Assembly: GCA_030066595.1 (NCBI GenBank)
Contig: JASJBI010000009.1
Location: forward strand, 87,259-151,258
DNA: 64,000 nt
Reading direction: 5' to 3'
Source: Alphaproteobacteria bacterium
GTDB taxonomy: Bacteria; Pseudomonadota; Alphaproteobacteria; JAJFFI01
The position numbers were made by a program, and so were the translations under genes. Position 1 is the first letter of the stretch; each line of letters starts with the position of its first letter. The notes under the pieces were generated by a model that did no database searches, had not been told where the DNA came from, and was given only the letters and a program-made list of their open reading frames with translations. Positions 20,844 through 28,427 of this stretch are shown in pieces.

Positions 20844-21386
20844 TCAGCTATTGCCGAGCTCCTTCTCATGGAGCCAGGCCGCGTGCTTGGGCGCGCGCTT
20901 GGTCTGCGACCATTCCTCGAGCATGTCCCATTTGACGGCATCGAGCCTCTCGAGCAGTGCCGCCTCGTCGGGGTCCGGGCAGGCGAGCTCAATGCGATGC
21001 CCGTTGGGATCGAAGAAGTAGATCGAGTGGAAGATCGAGTGGTCCGTGACCCCGAGCACGTCGACGCCGTTCGCCTCCAGATGCTCGCGGAACTTGAGCA
21101 GCGTGTCCCGGTCCTTGACCTTGAAGGCGATGTGCTGGACCCATTCGGGCGTATTCGGGTCGCGGCCCATCTCGGGCTTCGTCGGCAGCTCAAAGAAGGC
21201 CAGCACGTTGCCGTCGCCGGCGTCGAGGAAGAGATGCATATAGGGGTCGGGCTCGTGGGTCGAGGGCACCTGGTCCTCGGCGATCGCGAGCACGAAGTCC
21301 ATGTTCAGGTTCTTCGTGTACCACTCGACGGTCTCCTTGGCGTCCTTGCACCGGTAGGCGACGTGGTGGATCTTTTCGACTTTCAT
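20844..21386 (-). CDS. VOC (glyoxalase/extradiol dioxygenase) superfamily protein
   Basis: A 180-residue protein with two paired VOC modules. Candidate metal ligands are His7 or His8 in KIHHVAYR, His in VQHIAFKVKD and Glu in GHRIELACP, the same H-H-E set used by extradiol dioxygenases and several isomerases. It lies between the DUF2783 gene (28 bases) and dctP in an operon for aromatic breakdown with a fumarylacetoacetase. It could be a ring-cleaving dioxygenase, an isomerase or a glutathione-type lyase. No HmgA-type dioxygenase is in the window, which makes a ring-cleavage role worth considering; that is inference. Confidence 0.8.
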   Translation of the reverse strand: MKVEKIHHVAYRCKDAKETVEWYTKNLNMDFVLAIAEDQVPSTHEPDPYMHLFLDAGDGNVLAFFELPTKPEMGRDPNTPEWVQHIAFKVKDRDTLLKFREHLEANGVDVLGVTDHSIFHSIYFFDPNGHRIELACPDPDEAALLERLDAVKWDMLEEWSQTKRAPKHAAWLHEKELGNS

Positions 21387-21414
21387 CGGTCCTGTCCTCT
21401 CTGATCGGCCGGGG

Positions 21415-21615
21415 TCAGCCGGCGGCTGGTTGGGCGGCGGTCGCGAAGGCCTCGCGCAGCACCTCGCGGTCGCCGATGTGATTTGCGAGGATCAACAGCA
21501 GGCGCGCGTTGATCGCATCGCTTTCGTCCTTCTCGCGCCCCTCGTGCAGCGCCAGCAGTTCGGCGTAGAACCCGTCGGGGTCGGGAATGTTGGGTGCGGT
21601 CGTCAGTTTCGGCAT
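21415..21615 (-). CDS. DUF2783 small protein, likely hydroxylase coupling subunit (MhaB-like)
   Basis: A 66-residue soluble helical protein starting at ATG 21615, with an excellent AAGGAGG at 21630-21624. The core LHEG..NARLLLILANHIGD..VLREA is shared with the second copy at 49237. It directly follows the flavin hydroxylase gene. The arrangement matches what is described for Pseudomonas putida U MhaAB, where a 6 kDa coupling protein is needed by a 63 kDa flavoprotein that hydroxylates 3-hydroxyphenylacetate to homogentisate. The family match is by eye and the coupling role is inferred from that precedent. Confidence 0.75.
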   Translation of the reverse strand: MPKLTTAPNIPDPDGFYAELLALHEGREKDESDAINARLLLILANHIGDREVLREAFATAAQPAAG

Positions 21616-21629
21616 TGTACGGTCCTCCT

Positions 21630-23240
21630 TCACGCCTGACCGATCGCTCTGCGGAGTGCGGCATCGACGGCGGCGGCGTCGAATTCGGTCCAGCGTCCGG
21701 CGACATGCTGGTCGGGCCGCATCAGATAGACCGCCGCCGGCGCTTCGCCGAGATAGCGCTCGCGCAGCGCGTCCGATGGCGCCGCTTCCGTGTGGATCCT
21801 GAGTGTCTCGACGGGGATGCCGTCGACCTCGAGCCCGTCAGGCGCCTCGGCATCGAAGACCAGAAGCTGGAAGCGGTTGCCGAGCTTGTCGATCAGCCAG
21901 CCATCCGCGACCGGCGCGTCGACCGCCGGCGCACCGGGGCGGGTGCGCGAAGGCATGCCGGCCGCATCGGGCCCGTTGAGCGGCGAGCCGTCATAAACGC
22001 ATGGCACCGAGAGGCGCCCGGAGTTCACCAGCGGCCGGGCAAACTCGACGCGCTCGGAAAGGTCGAGCACCGCGTCCCGGAAGACCCGGCTGATCTGCGA
22101 CTTGGGTGTGATGAAGTCGGTGGAGCGCGAAGAGTTCAGGATGTTTTCATCGGCCCCGTGGATCCGCTCCACGTCATAGCTGTCGAGCAGGGATTCCGGC
22201 GCAGCGCCATCCATCACCAGCTTGAGCTTCCAGCACAAATTGTCCGTATCTTGCAGGCCGCTGTTCGCGCCGCGTGCGCCGAACGGCGAGACTTGGTGGG
22301 CGGCGTCGCCGGCGAAGATCACCCGGCCGTGGCGGAACTTCTCCATGCGGCGGCATTGGAAAGTGTAGATCGAGACCCATTCGAGCTCGAACTCCACATC
22401 CTCGCCGAGCATCGCCTTGAGGCGCGGGATCACGTTCTCGGGCTTCTGCTCTTCCTCTTTGTCGATATCCCAGCCGAGCTGCAGGTCGATGCGCCAGACG
22501 TTGTCGGGCTGCTTGTGGAGCAGGGCGGACTGTCCGCGGTTGAAGGGCGGGTCGAACCAGAACCAGCGCTCGGTGGGAAACTCCGCCTCCATCACGACGT
22601 CGGCGATGAGGAAGTTGTCCTGGAATACGCGACCCACGAAGTCGAGCCCCATCATATTGCGAACCGGCGAGGCGGCGCCGTCGCAGGCGATCAACCAGTC
22701 GGCTTCCAGTCGATAGGTGCCGTCGGGTGTCTCGACGAGCAGGCCGACGCCGTCGTCGCGCGGGTCGACCGACAGGAGCTTGTTGCGACCGCGCAACTCG
22801 ATGGGCTTGCCCGCCGCCTCGAGATCGCGGACGCGCTGCACGAGGTATTCCTCGAAATAATACTGCTGCAGGTTGACGAAGGCGGGACGCTTGTGGCCGT
22901 CCTCCGGCAGGAGATCGAACTGGTAGACCTGTCGTTGATCGAAGAACACTTTGCCGATGTTCCAGACCACGGCCTTGTCGACGAAGGCGTCGCCGCAGCC
23001 GAGGCGATCGAGGATTTCCAGGGGCCGTTTGGCATAACAGACGGCGCGCGAGCCCCAGCTAACCTTGTCGTTGTCGTCCAGGACCACGACAGGCACGTCC
23101 TGTTGCGCCAGGTCGATTGCGGCCGCAAGGCCGATGGGGCCGGCGCCGATCACGACCACCGGATGGCGAACCGGGCTCGCCGCGTCCTGGTCCGCGGATT
23201 TCTCGTAAGGATAGAGCGGGACCTCGAATATCTTGCTCAT
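21630..23240 (-). CDS. FAD-dependent aromatic hydroxylase (MhaA/MhpA-like)
   Basis: A 536-residue class A flavin monooxygenase. FAD motifs are GAGPIG at about residue 31, the DG motif ACDGAASPVR at about 184 and the GD motif GRVIFAGDAAHQVSPFGARG at about 307; a thioredoxin-like C-terminal domain follows, as in MhpA and PheA. Such enzymes use NAD(P)H and O2 to hydroxylate a phenolic ring. ATG 23240 is chosen because the frame further upstream is unlike the family. With the small partner gene downstream and fumarylacetoacetase upstream, a product such as homogentisate is the most economical guess. A paralogue lies at 47543-49234. Confidence 0.9.
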   Translation of the reverse strand: MSKIFEVPLYPYEKSADQDAASPVRHPVVVIGAGPIGLAAAIDLAQQDVPVVVLDDNDKVSWGSRAVCYAKRPLEILDRLGCGDAFVDKAVVWNIGKVFFDQRQVYQFDLLPEDGHKRPAFVNLQQYYFEEYLVQRVRDLEAAGKPIELRGRNKLLSVDPRDDGVGLLVETPDGTYRLEADWLIACDGAASPVRNMMGLDFVGRVFQDNFLIADVVMEAEFPTERWFWFDPPFNRGQSALLHKQPDNVWRIDLQLGWDIDKEEEQKPENVIPRLKAMLGEDVEFELEWVSIYTFQCRRMEKFRHGRVIFAGDAAHQVSPFGARGANSGLQDTDNLCWKLKLVMDGAAPESLLDSYDVERIHGADENILNSSRSTDFITPKSQISRVFRDAVLDLSERVEFARPLVNSGRLSVPCVYDGSPLNGPDAAGMPSRTRPGAPAVDAPVADGWLIDKLGNRFQLLVFDAEAPDGLEVDGIPVETLRIHTEAAPSDALRERYLGEAPAAVYLMRPDQHVAGRWTEFDAAAVDAALRRAIGQA

Positions 23241-23280
23241 CTCGATTCCTCCTAGGCGTCCCCGTTCGCCTGATGCTCGG

Positions 23281-24237
23281 TCAGCCGTCGCCCTGCAGGG
23301 CGTTCCACATCTGCTGGTCGCGCTCGGCGGTCCAGATGCGGGGGGTGTCGATCCCCAGCGCCTCGTCATAGGCGCGCGCCACGTTGAACGGCAGGCAGTG
23401 CTCGTAGATCGCGTAGTTCGAGAACTTCCTGTCGCATTCGGCCCGGCAGGCCTCGAAGGCATCCTTGAGCGAGCCGCCGCGCGCGGCGACGCGGGCGACG
23501 GGCCGGTAAGTGCTCATCACGAAATCCTCGGTGAGGTCGAGCGCGTCGCCGACCTTGGCGGTTCCGACGACGGCGTCGCCGCGCCCCGGCATGATCGCCT
23601 CGGCGTCGTAACGCCGGATCGCTGCGAGGGTCCCCGGCCAGTCGTTGAAGTGACCGTCGCCGCAATAGCAGGCGGAGTGGTACTCGACGATATCGCCGGT
23701 GAACATGACGCCCGCGTCGGGCACCCAGGCGACGATGTCGCCTGCGGTATGGGCGCGCCCGAGGAACATGAGGTCGACCCGGCGCTTGCCCATGTAGACG
23801 GTCATCTTCTCGCGGAAGGTCACGGTCGGCCAGGTCAGGCCCGGAATGCTATCGGCCGCCTGGAACAGGCGCGGGAAGCGGGCGTACTCGCTGTCCCAAT
23901 CCTCCTGACCCCGCTCGTGGATCATCGCACGGCATTTCTCCGAAGCGATGATCTCGCTGGCGCCGTAGGCCGAGGCGCCGAGCACGCGGACGGCGTGGTA
24001 GTGGCTGAGGGTCACGTATTTGATCGGCTTGTCGGTGACGCCCTTGACGCGCTCGATGACCTGCTGCGCCATCACCGGCGTCGCCTGGGTATCGATGACC
24101 ATGACGGAATCGTCGCCGATGATGACGCCGGTGTTGGGATCGCCTTCGGTCGTGAAGGCATAGAGGTCGTCGCCGATCTCGCTGAAGGATATTGTCTTCT
24201 CGGCGGTATCGCCGGTGGATGCGAATGCTTTTGCCAT
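23281..24237 (-). CDS. Metallo-beta-lactamase-fold protein with altered metal site (copy 1)
   Basis: A 318-residue MBL-fold protein. The signature HxHxDH reads His79-Tyr-His81-Ala-Val83-Arg84, so the Asp and His that bind the second metal are gone. His163 (RAHTAGD) and Asp182 (FTGD) are kept, but the usual last His is Arg219 (MPGRGD). The copy at 51182-52132 has the same changes at the same positions, so this is a family property and not decay. It probably binds one metal ion or acts as a lyase or hydrolase with a reshaped site. It lies between fumarylacetoacetase and the flavin hydroxylase in one operon. Substrate unknown. Confidence 0.85.
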   Translation of the reverse strand: MAKAFASTGDTAEKTISFSEIGDDLYAFTTEGDPNTGVIIGDDSVMVIDTQATPVMAQQVIERVKGVTDKPIKYVTLSHYHAVRVLGASAYGASEIIASEKCRAMIHERGQEDWDSEYARFPRLFQAADSIPGLTWPTVTFREKMTVYMGKRRVDLMFLGRAHTAGDIVAWVPDAGVMFTGDIVEYHSACYCGDGHFNDWPGTLAAIRRYDAEAIMPGRGDAVVGTAKVGDALDLTEDFVMSTYRPVARVAARGGSLKDAFEACRAECDRKFSNYAIYEHCLPFNVARAYDEALGIDTPRIWTAERDQQMWNALQGDG

Positions 24238-24253
24238 AGGGTCTGTCCTCGCC

Positions 24254-25525
24254 TTACCAATTCCTTTCCGTCGGCGCCGGCAGGATCGTTCCCGCGCACT
24301 CGCCGAATCCGATGCGATGATCGTCGCCCTGGGCCCAGCCCATGAGCGTCATCGTATCGCCATCCTCGATGAAGGTCCGTGTTTCGCCCGTCTCGAGGGT
24401 GAGCGGCTCCTTGCCGCCCCAGGTCAACTCGAGAAGCGAGCCGAACTGATCCTTCTCCGGGCCCGAGATGGTGCCGGACCCCAGCAGGTCGCCATTGTTC
24501 ATGCGGCAGCCGCCGATGGCGTGATGCGCCAGCTGCTGGGCCGCGGAGTAGTACATGTGCTTGTAGTTGGTGCGTGAGATGGTCGAGGCGGCGGCTGCCT
24601 CCTCGGGCTGCATCCGGACCTCGAGCTCGACGTCGTAGAGCATCGGGCCGGGTTCCCGCAGATAGGGGAGGAGCGGCTTCTCCCGCGCCGGGGTAGAGAC
24701 GCGGAACGGCTCGAGCGCAGCCTTGGTCACCACCCAGGGGCTGATCGAGGTGGCGAAAACCTTGGCCTGGAATGGCCCGAGCGGCTGGTACTCCCAGGCC
24801 TGGATGTCGCGGGCCGACCAGTCGTTGAGCAGCACATAGCCAAAGATCATGTCGTCGGCCTCGGCCACGGTTACGGGCTCGCCAAAGGGATTGGGCAGTC
24901 CGACGACCGCGCCCATCTCGAGCTCGATGTCTAGCCGGCGACACGGCCCGAATATCGGCGCGTCCGACTCGGCCGGCTTGGTCTGGCCGAGCGGTCGGCG
25001 GATCGCCGTGCCGCTCACCACAACGGTGGAGGCGCGGCCGTTGTAGCCGATTGGGATGTGGAGCCAGTTGGGCGGCAGGGCGTTCTCAGGACCCCTGAAC
25101 ATGGTGCCGACGTTCTGGGCGTGCTGCCGGCCGGCATAGAAGTCGGTGTATTCAGAAACGCTGAAGGGCAGATGCAAAGCGACGTCGCCGGCCGGGATCA
25201 AGGCCCGCGCGCACAGGGCTGCATCGCTCCGAAGATCCGGCGCGCCGTCCTCGGCCAGGAGTTCGGTAAGCCGGGACCGTACCGAGTCCCAGGCCGGCGT
25301 CCCCAATCCCATGAAGCTGTTGAGCGCGGGCTCGCCGAACACCGCGCGCCCGGCTCCGGCGTCGATCAGCCCGGCGTCTTCGAGGGCGGCGAGGTCGAGG
25401 ACGAAATCGCCGATCGCCGTTGCACAGCGGGGCGCCTCGCCGACCCGGCTGAATACGCCGAACGGCAGGTTCAAAACCGGAAAATGGCCCTCGGCCGTGT
25501 TGGCGCTTTCGATCCAGCTCTTCAT
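24254..25525 (-). CDS. fahA: Fumarylacetoacetase
   Basis: A 423-residue FAH with the N-terminal SH3-like domain and the catalytic domain, the full length expected of a true fumarylacetoacetase and not of the short FAH-fold isomerases. Metal ligands Asp128, Glu201, Glu203 and Asp235, catalytic His135 (FYAGRQHAQNVG) and Lys255 are all present. It splits fumarylacetoacetate to fumarate and acetoacetate, the last step of homogentisate breakdown. It is the first gene of the minus-strand operon that runs to dctM, and is divergent from a MarR regulator with an operator-like palindrome just upstream. Confidence 0.93.
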   Translation of the reverse strand: MKSWIESANTAEGHFPVLNLPFGVFSRVGEAPRCATAIGDFVLDLAALEDAGLIDAGAGRAVFGEPALNSFMGLGTPAWDSVRSRLTELLAEDGAPDLRSDAALCARALIPAGDVALHLPFSVSEYTDFYAGRQHAQNVGTMFRGPENALPPNWLHIPIGYNGRASTVVVSGTAIRRPLGQTKPAESDAPIFGPCRRLDIELEMGAVVGLPNPFGEPVTVAEADDMIFGYVLLNDWSARDIQAWEYQPLGPFQAKVFATSISPWVVTKAALEPFRVSTPAREKPLLPYLREPGPMLYDVELEVRMQPEEAAAASTISRTNYKHMYYSAAQQLAHHAIGGCRMNNGDLLGSGTISGPEKDQFGSLLELTWGGKEPLTLETGETRTFIEDGDTMTLMGWAQGDDHRIGFGECAGTILPAPTERNW

Positions 25526-25608
25526 CCGGTTTCCCCTGCGCTCCCCGTTTGCCGTTCCGACGGTCGCACCTTGTGCCTGTGGTTCGCCATCGATCTTTCC
25601 GGCGATAA

Positions 25609-25628
25609 TTAGTTACAAATGAAACTAA
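25609..25628. promoter_or_regulatory. 20-bp palindromic operator before fahA
   Basis: TTAGTTACAAATGAAACTAA is a palindrome of the form TTAGTTnCAnnTGnAACTAA, 84 bases before the fahA start. A weaker copy stands on the other side of the intergenic region (25773-25792). Spacing and dyad fit a MarR-family dimer; the divergent marR gene is the natural candidate. Binding is inferred. Confidence 0.7.
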
Positions 25629-25772
25629 GTCAAGAAAAATATGGCCTACCGAAAAATTTTTCAGACCTGCATGCGCGGCAGAGGTTCGCGATCGTCTAAT
25701 AAAATATTGATATTTCAATATAAAAAATATGTTTGTTTGTCATTGCTCGATGTTTTGGGTATGGCCTTGAAA

Positions 25773-25792
25773 TTAGTATCCTATGAAATTAA
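25773..25792. promoter_or_regulatory. Degenerate second copy of the operator before marR
   Basis: TTAGTATCCTATGAAATTAA follows the pattern of the site at 25609-25628 with a few changes and keeps TTAGT, TG at the right half and TTAA at the end. It lies 46 bases before the marR start, where binding would repress marR itself. The region between the two sites is AT-rich and should contain both promoters. Confidence 0.6.
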
Positions 25793-25837
25793 TATCGTAT
25801 CCGACCCGATGAAGCAGCAAGGAGCCGCGTCAAGCCG

Positions 25838-26338
25838 ATGTCCGATGTCGAGACGAGCGAAAGGAGCGAAACTGTTCCCGGCGATGCCGGGGATTTCGAT
25901 CTGGAATCCTTCTTTCCCTATCTGGTTAGGGTCTATTACCGGTCGGTCAGCGAGTCGGTGACCTCCATCTACGCCACGTTGTTCGGGCTGTCCGTATCGG
26001 AATGGCGCGCCATGGCCGTGCTGGGCACCGATCAGGCAATGTCCGCCAGCGAGCTCGTGGCGCGATCCAGCATGGACAAGGTGAATGTGAGCCGGGCCGT
26101 CCAGGGCCTGCGCAAGGGAGGGCTGCTGAAGCGCGATATCGACGGCGACGATCGACGCCGCTCGGTGCTGCGCCTGACAGAGAAGGGCCGGGAGACACTG
26201 CGCACCCTGGTGCCCTTGGTGCGCAAGCTGGAGGAGGAGCTTCTGGAGGGCCTGTCGTCCGACGAACGGGACACTCTGATCCGGCTGATGGAGAAGGTGC
26301 GCAAGAACGCCGACGCGCTGCGGCGCACGCCCCATTGA
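25838..26338 (+). CDS. MarR-family regulator of the aromatic-acid operon
   Basis: A 166-residue MarR protein: helices for dimer formation at both ends and a winged helix-turn-helix in the middle (MSASELVARSSMDKVNVSRA as helix-turn-helix, then KGGLLKRDIDGDDRRRSVLR as the wing with the conserved DxRRR Asp-Arg motif). It is divergent from the fah-MBL-hydroxylase operon, with two copies of one palindrome in the shared 312-base spacer. The likely role is a repressor that lets go when the aromatic acid or an intermediate binds. Ligand unknown. Confidence 0.88.
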   Translation: MSDVETSERSETVPGDAGDFDLESFFPYLVRVYYRSVSESVTSIYATLFGLSVSEWRAMAVLGTDQAMSASELVARSSMDKVNVSRAVQGLRKGGLLKRDIDGDDRRRSVLRLTEKGRETLRTLVPLVRKLEEELLEGLSSDERDTLIRLMEKVRKNADALRRTPH

Positions 26339-26780
26339 CTTCACCGGATCAGCATCGGTAAACGATCGCCGTTCCGATAGCCTTGCCGGTGTGCCTGACG
26401 CCGACGCGATGGCGTTTGAGCCGGGCCCGCGTGAACGGCGTGGCCTACGAGTTCAGTGGCCAGAAACGATAACCTGTACCAGATAGCAAATTGATATCGG
26501 CCCCTTTTTCCGGAAGGGGTCTTCTCCAAACCAAACGTGGCCCCGCGCCGGACGTCCGCTTACAGGGGTCAAGGGACCTCATCCGGAGAAGATAAGGCCT
26601 AGACCTGAACCAGGTCTGGGTCGAAGTCACAGTCCCACCCGGCTCTGACCCCGCAGCGACATCCCGCCTAGGCAGGCCAAGAACGGCCCCTCTCAGATAG
26701 CATTTTCGGCGTATATCGGCTAGGCTATACACGAAAAACGCGTGCGCCGACGCATGTTCTGGCGCCGAAGGAGGGGGAGC
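26339..26780. other. Gene-free stretch between marR and the M48 gene
   Basis: About 440 bases with no credible coding frame. It holds a stem CCCCTT..AAGGGG at 26501-26519, a likely terminator of marR, then a perfect palindrome AGACCTG-AAC-CAGGTCT at 26601-26617. A short pair TCTTCTCC / GGAGAAGA lies around 26520 and 26590. These could form a structured RNA, but I recognise no family. The promoter of the M48 gene should lie near 26700-26760. Confidence 0.45.
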
Positions 26781-27941
26781 ATGGTTGATCGATATGGGAC
26801 CCGGCTGTGGGGGCCGGCGCTCTTGGCCCTGGGCCTGTACGCGTGTACGCCGACGACGCTCGCGCCCGAGGTCACGAGCGCCGAGGAAGAGCAGGAAATC
26901 CGCGAACAGCAGAAGCTCGTGATCGACCGCAGGATCCAGGACGGGGCGCGTGTGCGACAGGCCGGATTTCCGCTGCTCAGGGACGCGGTCGATTACTGCG
27001 GCGACAAGACGGCCCCCCGCCACGGGTTTTTGGCCCGCACCGCGGCGGACTTCGATAAGGACGAGCGCGCGCTGGCGACGGAGCTGTACGGTCTGGGCGA
27101 GCTCCCCAAGGTCCTGTCGGTCGCCAAGGGCGCGCCCGCGGATCAGGCGGGACTGCTCGTCGGCGACGTGATCGTCGCGATCGACGGCAGGAGGCTCTCC
27201 TCGGCGAGCGCCGGCTCCGCCTATACGCCGCCGAACACCCGCGAACGCATGGACGAGCTGATCGACAAGGCGGCCTACCAGCCGCTCACCTTCAGGGTCG
27301 AGCGAGAGGATTCCATCGACGGCTCGGCCATTCAGATCGTCAGCACGCCGGCAAAAGTGTGCGACTACGAGTTCAGCGTGAAGGTCGACGACAGCGTCAA
27401 CGCCTTCGCGGACGGCAAACGGATCATCCTGACGACCGGGATGCTGCGCTTCATCGAAACGGAGTCCGAGCTGGATGCCGTCTTGGCGCACGAGTTGGCC
27501 CACAACGCGATGGGCCATGTCGATGCCAGGATGACCAACGCAGCGATTGGCAGCGGCGTCGGGCTGGCCTTCGACATATTGGCGGCCGTTGCCGGCGTGA
27601 ACACGCAGGGCGGCTTCAGCAAGATCGGAGCGAACATCGGCGGTGGCGCCTTCTCGCAGTCGTTCGAGGCCGAGGCCGATTATGTCGGTCTCTACATCAT
27701 GGCGCAGGCCGACAAGGACTATCAGGACGCGCCGCGGTTGTGGCGCCGGATGGCGACCGCAAATCCCGACTCCATCGTGCACGCGAGCACCCATCCGACC
27801 ACCGCCGAACGCTTCGTCGCGCTCAAGAAGGCCATCGCGGAGATCGACCGCAAGAAGGAGGCCGGAGAGCCGCTCAAGCCCGAGGTGGAAACCGTCGAAG
27901 CCGCCGCGCCTGGCGAGACGGAATCCTTCGTGGATCGGTAG
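26781..27941 (+). CDS. M48 family zinc peptidase with PDZ-like domain, lipoprotein
   Basis: ATG 26781 follows AAGGAGGGGG and gives a 386-residue protein with a short lipoprotein signal peptide (LYAC, lipid on Cys22). A PDZ-like part spans about 105-195 (VAKGAPADQAGLLVGDVIVAI). The peptidase part has the zinc motif HELAH (237-241) and the third ligand Glu297 in FEAEAD, so catalysis should be intact. It resembles the BepA/LoiP type of outer-membrane protein quality control peptidases. The stop codon TAG is made from a target TA plus the first base of the MITE-like element at 27941, so the original C-terminus may have been longer or different. Confidence 0.87.
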   Translation: MVDRYGTRLWGPALLALGLYACTPTTLAPEVTSAEEEQEIREQQKLVIDRRIQDGARVRQAGFPLLRDAVDYCGDKTAPRHGFLARTAADFDKDERALATELYGLGELPKVLSVAKGAPADQAGLLVGDVIVAIDGRRLSSASAGSAYTPPNTRERMDELIDKAAYQPLTFRVEREDSIDGSAIQIVSTPAKVCDYEFSVKVDDSVNAFADGKRIILTTGMLRFIETESELDAVLAHELAHNAMGHVDARMTNAAIGSGVGLAFDILAAVAGVNTQGGFSKIGANIGGGAFSQSFEAEADYVGLYIMAQADKDYQDAPRLWRRMATANPDSIVHASTHPTTAERFVALKKAIAEIDRKKEAGEPLKPEVETVEAAAPGETESFVDR

Positions 27942-28201
27942 AGCATTTTCCGACCATACGGACGCAATTCTGTTGCGGTTTGGGCGCGGCAGCCCGCCAG
28001 GCGCCGTCCGAAACGCGATGCTTGAGCATCGGCTGAGGGCGGCAACGCCGCCGCTTCAACGGATCCCTTAAGGGCCGGGGCCTTTTCCGCCATGACGTCG
28101 TCCAACGCCTTGACCGTATGACGGATACGCTCTGCGGCGCTTTCCTCGTCATGGCGAAAAATGCCTCCGGCAGAATGGGGCCGTATGGTCGGAAAATCCT
28201 T
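27941..28201. mobile_element. MITE-like non-autonomous element with terminal inverted repeats and TA flanks
   Basis: The ends carry a perfect 17-base inverted repeat (ATTTTCCGACCATACGG at 27945-27961, complement at 28181-28197), extended outward with two mismatches to the base next to TA on both sides (27939-27940 and 28202-28203). The element is 261 bases long. A TA target duplication is typical of IS630/Tc1-mariner transposition, so it may be mobilised by such a transposase elsewhere in the genome. No transposase frame is inside. It directly follows the M48 gene and directly precedes a hisI remnant. Confidence 0.7.
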
Positions 28202-28203
28202 TA

Positions 28204-28294
28204 GCGGGCGGCCGAGCTCAGGGTCGAAGAGGCCGAGAAGACCTTCGACCCGACTCAGGTCTGCGGCGACGCGCCCAATCCCACCCGCGTTTGA
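28204..28294 (+). pseudogene. Remnant of a hisI 3' end
   Basis: Positions 28214-28294 read EEAEKTFDPTQVCGDAPNP plus TRV and a stop, against [19 protein letters not shown] plus TRL and a stop at the end of the intact hisI (17145-17630). The DNA is also closely similar. There is no hisI sequence upstream: the similarity starts at the right edge of the MITE-like element. It is a fragment of a duplicated or rearranged hisI and cannot make an enzyme. Confidence 0.8.
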
Positions 28295-28427
28295 CCCCGC
28301 CCGCTCGTGGGCCTGAGGCGGCCGCCGCGTGCAGCCCGTCGGCGAGGCCTGCCCTCCGACCCTTAACGAAACCTTAAGCCCCTCTCTGAAAAATCACCGT
28401 GAAATAGAGCGACACAGGACGAGACCC

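Noticed and set aside
27874..28152. Basic minus-strand frames within the first MITE-like element
   Set aside because: They are confined to the repeat and have an Arg/Trp/Pro-rich composition without domain. Such frames are often wrongly annotated in dispersed repeats.
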